Source: Bacillota bacterium
GTDB taxonomy: Bacteria > Bacillota > Dethiobacteria > DTU022
Length of the DNA stretch: 45,726 bases
Direction: 5' to 3'
Assembly: GCA_012840855.1 (NCBI GenBank)
Contig: DUVX01000041.1
Location: forward strand, 1 to 45,726
The notes beneath the pieces were generated by a model. That model was not told where the DNA came from. It worked only from the letters and a program-made list of their open reading frames with translations, and searched no databases. This document shows positions 1-7,815 of this stretch, piece after piece. Position numbers and translations under genes: made by a program. Position 1 is the first letter of the stretch. Every line of letters begins with the position of its first letter.

Positions 1-577
1 CCCCCACCAGCTCGGCCAGGCCGAGGGCGATAAGCCCTGCAACAATGGTGGCATCGAAGATTCCCGCCCCGCCGATGGTCAGATTGCTTTTGGCACCTCG
101 GGCAAAGAGCTCGATGCGGGTAAAGATATCGTTGAGCACGATGGCGCTTACTCCGGCGATAAAAGCAGTCCGACGCGATCGCCCGGCCAGGTAACCGGCC
201 ACCCCGGCGATAAGTGCCACCAGGTAAAGAGGATCGACTAGAAAAGCGTAGGTGGGCTCCAGGGGGAAGATCTTGAGAACGACATAGGTTATCACTGCCG
301 TAGCCAGCAGTGCCACGGCCGCACGGGTCCTTTCCTTTACGGTACCGGCCTTAACGAAGAGATAGACAACGAGAAAGATGGGGATCAACCCGCCCCCAAT
401 ATTGATGGAAAGGCTACCGGAGAGCGGTATATCTGGTAGAAATCCTCCCACGAGCATCGCTGCAATAAATAGCAGTGCAACCCGATCGGTCAGACCCAGA
501 CGGTCGAGAACCCGCTGGGCCAGGCCAAGAAATATGAGAATGGAGACGATGAGTAGAATAATCATACCTGCAGGCAT
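1..577 (-). CDS. DUF1614-family multi-pass membrane protein (partial, 3' end outside window)
   Basis: The reading frame is open from an ATG at 577 to the window edge, so it is missing from the ORF track because its stop lies outside. The start is supported by a GGAGGGG sequence a few bases upstream and by the protein beginning MPAGMIILLIVSI. About 192 residues are visible and nearly all are hydrophobic, giving five or six likely membrane segments. A polar stretch reads NDIFTRIEL and is followed by a glycine-rich IGGAGIFDATIVAG segment. These features match my recollection of the DUF1614 membrane family of Firmicutes and archaea, whose function is not known. The gene is separated from fni by a terminator-like hairpin, so it is probably its own unit. 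Membrane location is certain; the family assignment is likely but not checked. Confidence 0.75.
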   Translation of the reverse strand, partial: MPAGMIILLIVSILIFLGLAQRVLDRLGLTDRVALLFIAAMLVGGFLPDIPLSGSLSINIGGGLIPIFLVVYLFVKAGTVKERTRAAVALLATAVITYVVLKIFPLEPTYAFLVDPLYLVALIAGVAGYLAGRSRRTAFIAGVSAIVLNDIFTRIELFARGAKSNLTIGGAGIFDATIVAGLIALGLAELVG

Positions 578-685
578 CGGAGGCCCCTCCTCTGTAGTGA
601 ACATCTCGGCGACCTTTTTGCTTCTTACCCAAATATGTTCTCACACAAAAACATATTTATGCAGGCATGGTGAGACTGGTTAATG

Positions 686-712
686 GTAAAAGGCAGGCTC
701 AAGGCCTGCCTT
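686..712 (-). terminator. Intrinsic terminator downstream of fni
   Basis: On the minus strand a perfect 9-bp stem (AAGGCAGGC / GCCTGCCTT) with a 5-nt loop runs into a short T tract (TTTTACC). It lies about 55 bases past the fni stop, in the right orientation to end the cmk-plsC-ispH-fni transcript. The T tract is short, so termination strength is uncertain. Confidence 0.6.
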
Positions 713-767
713 CAGAGATGTATACCATAATCGCCTGTGGATATGGATCTGTATTTATGATGGACTG

Positions 768-1829
768 TTAAACGGGTGGGGACACCCGCTCTTCTCGCGA
801 AAGTCTGATGCCGCGCCGATCCATCCACTCCCCGGTGAATCCGGTGATCACCAGCGGGGCGCGGCGCAGCTCTCCCAGCGTAGATGAGCCCGTCATCAGC
901 ATGATCATACGCAGCTCCTCCTCCAGTCTCCTGATCGCCCTGACCAGGACCCGGCGGCCGCCGCGCAGGGCCAACCGAAGCGGGAGACCGGCAAGGCCGA
1001 TAGCATCAGCGCCCAGCGCCAGCGCTTTGGCGATATTGAGGCTGGAGAACATCCCCCCGCTTGCAATTATCCCGGCCCGGCCGCCCGCGGCGCTGATCAC
1101 CTCGAGAAGGCTTACCGCTGTGGGCAGGCCCCAGGAGAGCATCTCCCGGGAGAGCCTTCTTCGGGAGCGACGGCCTTCCAGGGCTAGAAAGTTGGTGCCC
1201 CCCCAGCCGCTCACATCGATGGCCGCCACGCCGGCTTCGACGAGCAGCAAAGCCTGTTCCCGGGCGATACCGAAGCCCACTTCCTTGACGATAACCGGTG
1301 TTGGGACCGCTGCAGCGATCCCGGCAATTCGCTTCAATGCGCCGCGAAAGCGGCGATCGCCTTCGGGCATAGCCAGCTCCTGCGGAATATTGAGGTGGAT
1401 CTGCAGCGCTTGAGCATCGATCATCGCTACGGCCCGCCGAGCCATCATAGGAGTGGCGTAGGAGCCTATATTTGCCCAGAGCGATCCATCCGGGTAGATT
1501 TTGCGGGCTATCTCGAAGGTCCCGACAACTCCGGGGTTCTCCAAGGCGGCCATCTGCGAACCTACCGCCATCGGCAGCCCGCATTCCCGGGCGGCGCCGG
1601 CAAGGATGGCGTTAACCCGCCTGGCCAGGGGGGTCCCCCCGGTGAGGGCATTGATAAAAAGAGGCGACCGGAGACTTGCCCCAAGTAGGGTTGTCTCCAG
1701 GGTCACCTCATCCAGATCGCGCTCCGGTAAACAGTTATGGATAAAATGAATGTCGGAAAAGTCCGCGAGGCCCGTGCTTTGTTTAAGTCTGTTAATTATA
1801 TGCTCGTCCTTGCGGCTGAGCCTCGGCAT
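768..1829 (-). CDS. fni: Type 2 isopentenyl-diphosphate delta-isomerase (FMN-dependent)
   Basis: The enzyme interconverts isopentenyl and dimethylallyl diphosphate in the cytosol, using reduced FMN. The 353-residue protein opens with the family signature RKDEHI and contains the expected TIM-barrel pieces: LFINALTGGT, the VGSQMAALE segment, VKEVGFGI, IDVSGWGGTNF and IIASGGMFSSLNIAKALALGAD, the last two contributing to FMN/substrate binding. The length matches the family (about 350). The ATG directly follows the TAG of the ispH-rpsA gene, and the SD (GAGGAG) lies in the end of that gene, so the two are translationally coupled. The pairing makes sense because IspH produces both IPP and DMAPP and Fni balances them. 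A hairpin past the stop probably ends the operon. Confidence 0.95.
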   Translation of the reverse strand: MPRLSRKDEHIINRLKQSTGLADFSDIHFIHNCLPERDLDEVTLETTLLGASLRSPLFINALTGGTPLARRVNAILAGAARECGLPMAVGSQMAALENPGVVGTFEIARKIYPDGSLWANIGSYATPMMARRAVAMIDAQALQIHLNIPQELAMPEGDRRFRGALKRIAGIAAAVPTPVIVKEVGFGIAREQALLLVEAGVAAIDVSGWGGTNFLALEGRRSRRRLSREMLSWGLPTAVSLLEVISAAGGRAGIIASGGMFSSLNIAKALALGADAIGLAGLPLRLALRGGRRVLVRAIRRLEEELRMIMLMTGSSTLGELRRAPLVITGFTGEWMDRRGIRLSREERVSPPV

Positions 1830-4196
1830 CTACTCCTCATCGCTCTCCTGGTCATTGTTTTTTTCTTCTGCGGAGTCACTGCCGGCATCCCTGGCGCCAG
1901 CGTTCTCAAAAAGATCGCCAAAAACATCGCCGATGGTTACCGAACCGCTGCTTTCGCTGTCGGTATCCCCGTTACCGGCGTTTTGCGTATAGGACTCGCT
2001 GCGGGCTTCCTTGATGCTCAGGCTGATTCGTTTCTTCGCCGGTTTAAGTTCCAGGATCTTTACGTCGATCGTTTCGCCCTCCTGTAAAACCTCCGAGGGA
2101 TGCTTTACATGATAGTCCGCTATCTGCGAAATATGAACCAGCCCCTCCACCCCCGGGCGCAGCTCCACAAATGCCCCGAAGTTGACCAGCCGGGTGATCT
2201 TCCCCTCCACGATCTCGCCGTCGTTCAGCTCCTGCATCGCTTTTGTCCAGGGATCTGGTTGGGTCCGCCGCAGGCTCAGGCTGATTCTTTCCCTCTCGGG
2301 GATCACATCGAGCACCTTTACCTCGATCTCCTGGCCCACCTTGAGCACTTCCTTGGGATGCTCAACGCGCTCCCAGGAAACCTCGGATATGTGCACCAGA
2401 CCGTCAACACCGCCGATATCAACGAAAGCGCCAAAATCGGTAAGCCGCCGGACCACGCCCGGAATGGTCGAGCCGATCTCCAGCGATTGTAGCGTTTCTT
2501 CTTTTTTGCGCAGGTTTTCTTCCTCGAGCACCTTCTTGCGCGACAGGATCACTTTATCCTTTTCACGGTTTAGCTCGATTACCTTGAATTTAATTGTTTC
2601 GCCGGAAAAGGGTTTGAAGTCGGGGATGTAACGCAGATCTACCAGTGAACCGGGCATGAAACCATCGATCCCTTCGCCTAGATCGAGCACCATCCCGGCG
2701 CTGACCACCTGTTTCACTCTACCCTCGGCGGTACTTTGCTCCTCCAGCGCCTGTTGCAGTTCCCGCCATCTGGCGTCACGGGAGAGTCGCCTGTGAGAGA
2801 CAACTACTTTGCTGTCCCGATCCTCTATATCGATAATTGTAACCTCGATCTCCTGCCCCGGTTCAAAGCGGTCAGCCAGGGTTTCTCCTTCCTGCAGATA
2901 GACCTCTTTTGCCGGCAGCAGGGCCTCAGTTTTGTAATTAATATCCAGGTAAACCTCATCCTCGGCGGCCCGGACTACCTTACCGGTAATCTGCTCGCCT
3001 ACCTGAACGAGATTGAGCGCTTCAGTAAAATCGAAGGCTTCTTCTTCCGCCTTTTCCAGCGCTTCTTCGGGATCGGCCGCCCCTGCAGCGTCTTCTGGTA
3101 CCGTCTCTTCGGGAACAACCTCTTCTGCTAATTTTTCTTCGGGTACAACTTCTTCCGCATCAGCCTCCGGGCCGGCGGTCTCCTCGGGCGCAGTCACTTC
3201 GGCAGCTGTTTCCCCTGGGATAGGCTCCTCGGAAACTGTCTTTTCCGGTATAATCTCTTCCGTCACCGCGGCCCCCTCCGGTCCGTTTCCCTCCGGGACA
3301 CCACCCTCTTCAGTTACCTCTTCCCGCTCAACCTTTTCACTGCTCAGCTCTGTCTCCATCTTTTCATTCTCCATTCTTTCCACTACCTCCTTTATCATCC
3401 ATTGGGGTGCTGACGCTCCTGCAGTAATCCCGATAACTTGGTATCTCTGCAAGAAATCAGGATCCAGCTCCCCCGCGCCCGCCACCATTAAAGTTGGTCT
3501 CAGGCGCTGGCAGGCCAGAGCAAGTGCCCTGGTATTGGCGCTGTCGGCGCTGCCGACTACTACCATGGCCTCCACCTCTTCGGCCAACCGGAGGGCCTCC
3601 GCCTGCCTTCTCCCTGTTTCAGGGCATAGTGTATTGTAAACCTTTCCACCGGGGCATAGCCTCAGGAATTCCTTCTCTATCTCGTGGTAAGCAGCTCGCT
3701 GCCCGGTAGTCTGGGCAATCAAAACAGCCGGAGCCTTGATCGTCAATTGCCTTAGCTCTTCCACTGAGCTAATGACATCAATTTTGGCATCCTCGCCGGC
3801 CCAACCGATAATCCCCTTTACCTCCGGATGACGGGGATCGCCATAGCAGATGATCTGTGTTCCAACCTTCCCCAGTTTTTGGGCCAATTTTTGAACCCGC
3901 CGTACTTTCGGGCAGGTTAGATCGATCACCGTCAAGTGTTTTTGCCGCTCCGCTTCTTCCATTACCGACGGGGCAACCCCGTGGGTTCGGATCAGCAAAA
4001 CACCCTTCGCTGCATCCCCCGGTTTATCTACCGATGCAATACCGTGGCGTTCCAGGCGGGCGATTACAGACTCATTATGAACCAGGGGCCCCAGAGTCGA
4101 CACCTTGCTACCCTGGGAAGTGAGCCTCAGGGCTGTCTCAACGGCTTTTTTTACCCCGGTGCAAAAACCGGCAAATTCAGCGAGGCGGATAGACAA
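1830..4196 (-). CDS. ispH: IspH (HMBPP reductase) fused to a four-repeat S1 RNA-binding protein
   Basis: Residues 1-275 are 4-hydroxy-3-methylbut-2-enyl diphosphate reductase, the last MEP-pathway enzyme, with a [4Fe-4S] cluster. The three cluster cysteines are visible at C12 (FCTGV), C95 (DLTCPKV) and C191 (TLCPETGRRQ), with the LVHN and RTHG histidine motifs. Residues about 275-390 form an acidic, Pro/Glu-rich low-complexity linker (repeats like VPEET). Residues about 395-750 hold four S1 domains; the last two are canonical (FGAFVDIGGVDGLVHISE, FGAFVELRPGVEGLVHISQ). IspH-S1 fusions are known in Clostridia, where the S1 part is thought to stand in for ribosomal protein S1 (rpsA). Translation starts at a TTG with GGAGTG nine bases upstream; no ATG fits the IspH N-terminus. 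The long acidic linker is the odd feature. Confidence 0.95.
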   Translation of the reverse strand: MSIRLAEFAGFCTGVKKAVETALRLTSQGSKVSTLGPLVHNESVIARLERHGIASVDKPGDAAKGVLLIRTHGVAPSVMEEAERQKHLTVIDLTCPKVRRVQKLAQKLGKVGTQIICYGDPRHPEVKGIIGWAGEDAKIDVISSVEELRQLTIKAPAVLIAQTTGQRAAYHEIEKEFLRLCPGGKVYNTLCPETGRRQAEALRLAEEVEAMVVVGSADSANTRALALACQRLRPTLMVAGAGELDPDFLQRYQVIGITAGASAPQWMIKEVVERMENEKMETELSSEKVEREEVTEEGGVPEGNGPEGAAVTEEIIPEKTVSEEPIPGETAAEVTAPEETAGPEADAEEVVPEEKLAEEVVPEETVPEDAAGAADPEEALEKAEEEAFDFTEALNLVQVGEQITGKVVRAAEDEVYLDINYKTEALLPAKEVYLQEGETLADRFEPGQEIEVTIIDIEDRDSKVVVSHRRLSRDARWRELQQALEEQSTAEGRVKQVVSAGMVLDLGEGIDGFMPGSLVDLRYIPDFKPFSGETIKFKVIELNREKDKVILSRKKVLEEENLRKKEETLQSLEIGSTIPGVVRRLTDFGAFVDIGGVDGLVHISEVSWERVEHPKEVLKVGQEIEVKVLDVIPERERISLSLRRTQPDPWTKAMQELNDGEIVEGKITRLVNFGAFVELRPGVEGLVHISQIADYHVKHPSEVLQEGETIDVKILELKPAKKRISLSIKEARSESYTQNAGNGDTDSESSGSVTIGDVFGDLFENAGARDAGSDSAEEKNNDQESDEE

Positions 4197-4222
4197 ACTT
4201 TTTCACTCCAAAGAACACGTGG

Positions 4223-4849
4223 CTACAGAGAGCCTGTTTGTTTTAGGGTATTACTTTTCTCAGGATAAAGCGCTTCCAATTTATCCTGTATGATCCTGCT
4301 ACCCTCTCGCAGCTGCGTTTTCCTCTGATCTCTGCGGTCATAATCGAACCCGGGGATATGAAAAACAGATCCGATATGAACTTTCAGGGGCCCTCCCAGA
4401 CGGTACGGCCCCGTTATCAGGACAGGCAAAACGGGAGCACCACTGCGCGCTGCGATCAGGGCAGCCCCCTCCTGTAGTCTTTGTAAATTTCCCGATTTGC
4501 TGCGGGTGCCCTCGGGAAAAAGGCCGATCACCCCGCCTGCCTCCAGTATCTTAAAGGAAAGGCGGATGGCGCGATAATCAGCTTTCTGGCGATCGACGGG
4601 AAAGGCGCCCACCTGTTTCAAGATAAAGGCTGCCGCCCGGTTGCGAAATAACTCTTCTTTAGCCATGAATTTGATATTATAGCGGACCGGCAGAGCACTG
4701 CCGATAGAGAGAGGATCTTGCCAGTTGATATGATTGGAGCATATAATCAATGGCCCCTGCTGCGGTAAATATTCGTATCCATGGACCTGGCGACGGAAAA
4801 AAACGCGGTAGATTATTCGAAAAATAAAATGGCCCACTCGGTAGAGCAA
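4223..4849 (-). CDS. plsC: 1-acyl-sn-glycerol-3-phosphate acyltransferase (PlsC family)
   Basis: This membrane-associated acyltransferase makes phosphatidic acid from lysophosphatidic acid. The HX4D catalytic motif is NHINWQD and the phosphate-binding motif is FPEGTRSKSG, followed by the PVLPVLITG segment of the family. The N-terminus (LYRVGHFIFRIIYRVFF) is hydrophobic and probably anchors the protein. The ORF track starts at TTG 4867, but a strong AAGGAGG sits eight bases before a second TTG at 4849 (giving MLYRVGHF), which I prefer; the upstream TTG has only a poor SD. The gene follows cmk, whose stop overlaps the upstream TTG, a common cmk-plsC-ispH order in Clostridia. The substrate is inferred from the family. 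Confidence 0.9.
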   Translation of the reverse strand: MLYRVGHFIFRIIYRVFFRRQVHGYEYLPQQGPLIICSNHINWQDPLSIGSALPVRYNIKFMAKEELFRNRAAAFILKQVGAFPVDRQKADYRAIRLSFKILEAGGVIGLFPEGTRSKSGNLQRLQEGAALIAARSGAPVLPVLITGPYRLGGPLKVHIGSVFHIPGFDYDRRDQRKTQLREGSRIIQDKLEALYPEKSNTLKQTGSL

Positions 4850-4863
4850 TAAAGCCCCCTCCT

Positions 4864-5538
4864 TCAATCCCTTCCCCGGTTGATTTCCTGCAATATTCTA
4901 TCCACCACTTCGTCGATGCTCAGAGAAGTAGTGTCGATGACCACGGTGCCGGGGGTAACCGCCAGGGGCGAAAGAGCCCTTTCAGAATCGATGCGGTCAC
5001 GTTCTTTTATTTCATCTAAGATATTTTCGTAAGAAAGGGGCAATCCTTTGTCAAGCTGCTCTTCTAGCCTGCGGCGCGCCCTCACCGGTAAAGCCGCATC
5101 CAGATAAAACTTAAACGGTGCATCGGGCATCACCGTCGAAGCGATATCTCGTCCTTCCATGACAATACCTTCGGAAGCACCGGCGATCTCCTGCTGCTGT
5201 CGCACCATCTTTTGGCGGACTGCCAGCAACTCGGCCACTGGAGAGACCGCTGCATTGACAGCCGGCGTCCTGATGGCTTCGGTAACGTTCTCGCCATCAA
5301 GGATAACCTGGCCGCCGGGCAGCACCTGCAGCGTCGTTCCCGCCAACAGCGCCTCCACTCCGCTGGAATCGTCAAGATCACAGCGCGCCCGCAACAACTT
5401 TAGCGTTATTGCCCGGTACATTGCACCGGTATCCAGGTAGGTAATCTTCAGCCGGTTGGCGACTTCATGCGCTACCGTGCTTTTCCCCGATCCCGCCGGT
5501 CCGTCAATGGCAATTTTCAACAGCGAATTAGTCGACAT
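4864..5538 (-). CDS. cmk: Cytidylate kinase
   Basis: The enzyme phosphorylates CMP and dCMP with ATP for nucleic acid and phospholipid precursors. The P-loop is IDGPAGSGKSTVA close to the N-terminus, then YLDTGAMYRA, GRDIASTVMPDA and the arginine-rich LID region RARRRLEEQ, ending with IDTTSLSIDEVVDRI. The ORF track begins 39 codons upstream at 5655, but that extension would overlap the small membrane-protein gene ahead, and the normal family N-terminus begins a few residues before the P-loop. I therefore place the start at ATG 5538 (MSTNSLLKIAI), although its SD (GGGAG) is directly adjacent. A TTG at 5568 with GGAG upstream is the alternative. The product from 5538 is 224 residues, normal for Cmk. 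Confidence 0.93.
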   Translation of the reverse strand: MSTNSLLKIAIDGPAGSGKSTVAHEVANRLKITYLDTGAMYRAITLKLLRARCDLDDSSGVEALLAGTTLQVLPGGQVILDGENVTEAIRTPAVNAAVSPVAELLAVRQKMVRQQQEIAGASEGIVMEGRDIASTVMPDAPFKFYLDAALPVRARRRLEEQLDKGLPLSYENILDEIKERDRIDSERALSPLAVTPGTVVIDTTSLSIDEVVDRILQEINRGRD

Positions 5539-5590
5539 CTCCCTATCTTTTTCGAGATCTTTGGGCAAATACCTTTTTTTCTCCAGAAAT

Positions 5591-5797
5591 TTAACCCCCA
5601 CCGTCTTTGCTCGTCCCGCCATGTGCCGGGTAAGGTCTGCCCTCAAGCGATTCAATCCTGTTAAGCAGAGAACGCGCGCGGCTGTTAACCATCAAAATCT
5701 GGCAGAAGATCAACAGCGCCAGTACAATTGCGGCAGAGCGGTAGAGGAATCGTTCCCATCTTCTGGTTTTCCGATAAAACCGCTGCGGTAAGTCCAC
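5591..5797 (-). CDS. Small single-pass membrane protein ahead of cmk
   Basis: This short frame encodes about 68 residues with a basic N-terminus (RFYRKTRRWERFLYR), one clear hydrophobic helix (SAAIVLALLIFCQILMV) and a short polar tail with a predicted helix (SRARSLLNRIESLEG). That is the architecture of the uncharacterised small proteins often found before cmk in Clostridia. The track starts it at ATG 5815, which has no SD. GTG at 5797, six bases after GGGGGG, is better supported. Its 3' end overlaps the over-long cmk ORF, which argues that cmk starts downstream. Function unknown; the positive-inside rule predicts a cytosolic N-terminus. Confidence 0.6.
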   Translation of the reverse strand: MDLPQRFYRKTRRWERFLYRSAAIVLALLIFCQILMVNSRARSLLNRIESLEGRPYPAHGGTSKDGGG

Positions 5798-5852
5798 CCA
5801 GATCCCCCCGACCATAATTTAAGCATGGCGGGGATTTTTATACCTCCCGCCC

Positions 5853-6356
5853 TTAAAGGCCCTCCTGCTCTCTCAAACTCTGCTTAAGCATTTCTCCAAA
5901 TCTAAAAAATAATTTTTCCAGATCCTGGTTGGTCAGGCTGATCCGGGACGGCTCGATAAATTCCACCCGCCGGAATTCGCTGCGGCAAACGAAGCGGAGG
6001 ATATCCTCCAATGAATCGAGGGTTGCTCTCAGCTCAACGGGGGCATAAACAGCCAGAGTCTCTTCAACTTCATCGTAAACGGAATAAAGTTCGATAAATT
6101 CGAGATCCTCAATCTTCACTCCCTGTATGGGAACATGGCGCCACATATTGGCCTGTTGCTGCCGGATCTCCTCGGCCACCTCTTTCGCTCCTTTACCGCC
6201 GAAAAAGAAACGGGCGGGTCGGGGCAGACCGCGGTAATCAAAACGAACCCGGACCTTAAATTTTACTGCCGGGGGCGTCTCCACCGGAGGCGGCGCTGCC
6301 AGGAGCTCGGTAACGTTTTGCTGGGGAATCTCTGTATCGGGATATGAGCGCAACAT
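5853..6356 (-). CDS. Conserved-looking hypothetical protein, 167 aa
   Basis: I do not recognise this protein. A strong AGGAGG lies seven bases before the ATG at 6356, so translation is well supported. It is soluble, with no signal peptide or membrane segment. Residues 1-30 are proline-rich (LLAAPPPVETPPAVKFKV), followed by an alternating charged/hydrophobic core suggesting an alpha/beta fold (VRVRFDYRGLP, IEDLEFIELYSVYDEVEETLAVYAPVEL) and a charged C-terminal helix (LTNQDLEKLFFRFGEMLKQSLREQEG). No cysteine motif or catalytic signature stands out. It is convergent with nothing and co-directional with the cmk group, about 40 bases upstream of the small membrane protein, so it may be the first gene of that operon. 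Confidence 0.65.
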   Translation of the reverse strand: MLRSYPDTEIPQQNVTELLAAPPPVETPPAVKFKVRVRFDYRGLPRPARFFFGGKGAKEVAEEIRQQQANMWRHVPIQGVKIEDLEFIELYSVYDEVEETLAVYAPVELRATLDSLEDILRFVCRSEFRRVEFIEPSRISLTNQDLEKLFFRFGEMLKQSLREQEGL

Positions 6357-6516
6357 GATGAACCTCCTTCTCTATGGCCGGCAGTATTCTACGTAAACGA
6401 CCTTTTGTCAATAGCTTCTCTTAAAATACGCTAATTCCTGCCGCTCCGGGGCTAAAATATGCCGGCAGGATAAAGGCGTTGCCGTTAAACGGCGGCTTTT
6501 AACAAAAGACGAATAA

Positions 6517-7806
6517 CTAGCTTTGGGGGAAGGGTGAAGACGCTGGAAGAAGAAGGCGGATGATCGCATCTACATCTAGTTCATTCTGGAAAAGAGCCCC
6601 CCGGCTGTGCAGGCGGCGATAAAGGGTTACCCCGCCGCCGCCGGCGAAATCCCGTGAAGCTGCCGGCGGGTTATCGATGACAAAAAGGGGCATCCCCTGC
6701 TCCAGGGCAAAGAGGGCCGCTTCTACATTGGGCAGGTTGCCGGGGCCGATATAGAGAGGAGCCAGCATCACCGCCCCAGCATCTCCGATCAGCTCCAGAT
6801 TCTGACGGTGGCGCAGCGGGCTGATGGGCGAGAAGGGAGATTCTTCGACCATGCGCAGCCCCAGACGTCGGGCGGTGACCCAGTCGCTGTCGCCAACGCT
6901 GAGAACGCCCGCTGAAAGTGAGAGCCCTTTTACAAAAAGCTCTTTCATTAATGGGGTGGCGCTGCCGCCCCCGCCGATCAGGTGAACCCGCTTTTTAAAG
7001 CTGTTTTCCGAACCTGCCGCCGGAGCGGCGGCTACGGGGATAACCTGTGGCTTCTCATCGAGGGGATGGGGCTCGATCAAAACCTCGGTCCGGTAAACCT
7101 CGAGGATATGCTCGCGGGTGAGCACCTCTTCGGGGCTGCCGCCGGCGTAGATCTGGCCCCGATACAACAGAAATAGCTTGCGGCAGTAGCGTGAAGCCAG
7201 GTTCAGGTCGTGCATTACCACGATGATGGTCAGCTTTTCGCGCTGATTCAAGCTCTGCAGGAGCTCCAACAGCTCCACCTGGTAGCCGAGGTCCAAAAAC
7301 GAAGTGGGCTCGTCCAGCAGCAGGCAGGGGGTCTCTTGAGCCAGGGCGCGGGCAAGGATCGCTCGCTGCCGCTCGCCGCCGCTGAGCGAAAAGATTTCCC
7401 GTTGTCGCAGATGATAGCACCCGGTGAGGTGCATCGCCCTTTCCACCGCTTGCCGGTCTGCGGGCTTGAAGGAACCGAAACGGTCCAGGTAAGGATAACG
7501 CCCCATCGCTACCATCTCTTCCACGGTGAAATTGAACCCGGCGCCGCCCCCCTGCCCCACCACGCCCATTCTGCGGGCCAGATTGCGACGCTTCCAATGC
7601 GCCAGCGCCTTTCCGTCGATAATGATCTCGCCGGAATCAGGCGTGAGCACCGCCGCCATATTTTTCAACAGGGTGGATTTTCCGCTGCCGTTGGGGCCGA
7701 TAATACCGATAAAATCGCCCTGCGCCAGAGAGAGGCTGACCCCGTCGAGCACTGTTTCTGAACCGTAACTGAAAACAAGATTTTTAACTTCTACATGTAA
7801 GCTCAT
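6517..7806 (-). CDS. btuD: ABC transporter ATPase for corrinoid/iron-chelate uptake with extra C-terminal domain
   Basis: Residues 1-255 are a FecE/BtuD-type ATPase: Walker A GPNGSGKST, Q-loop VGQGGG, signature LSGGERQRAILARAL, Walker B LLLDEPTSFLDLG and the switch histidine in VVMHDLNLA. It energises the BtuC permease encoded just upstream. Residues about 270-429 are an additional domain not needed for ABC function: it starts VHLIGGGGSATPLMKEL and has GVLSVGDSDW and VEESPFSPISPL motifs, suggesting a nucleotide- or ligand-binding alpha/beta fold. The track starts at GTG 7815; I prefer ATG 7806, five bases after AGGTGA. It is the last gene of btuFCD. Cobalamin specificity is inferred from the riboswitch, not from the ATPase. 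Confidence 0.88.
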   Translation of the reverse strand: MSLHVEVKNLVFSYGSETVLDGVSLSLAQGDFIGIIGPNGSGKSTLLKNMAAVLTPDSGEIIIDGKALAHWKRRNLARRMGVVGQGGGAGFNFTVEEMVAMGRYPYLDRFGSFKPADRQAVERAMHLTGCYHLRQREIFSLSGGERQRAILARALAQETPCLLLDEPTSFLDLGYQVELLELLQSLNQREKLTIIVVMHDLNLASRYCRKLFLLYRGQIYAGGSPEEVLTREHILEVYRTEVLIEPHPLDEKPQVIPVAAAPAAGSENSFKKRVHLIGGGGSATPLMKELFVKGLSLSAGVLSVGDSDWVTARRLGLRMVEESPFSPISPLRHRQNLELIGDAGAVMLAPLYIGPGNLPNVEAALFALEQGMPLFVIDNPPAASRDFAGGGGVTLYRRLHSRGALFQNELDVDAIIRLLLPASSPFPQS

Positions 7807-7815
7807 TCTGTTCAC

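Noticed and set aside
3013-3639. 208-aa Ser/Ala/Thr-rich plus-strand ORF
   Set aside because: It is the antisense of the acidic repeat linker of the IspH-S1 gene; its low complexity reflects GAA/GAG codons read backwards.
6430-6510. Terminator for btuD
   Set aside because: CCTGCCG/CGGCAGG and CCGTT/AACGG inverted repeats are present, but have a long loop or no T tract; not reliable enough to list.
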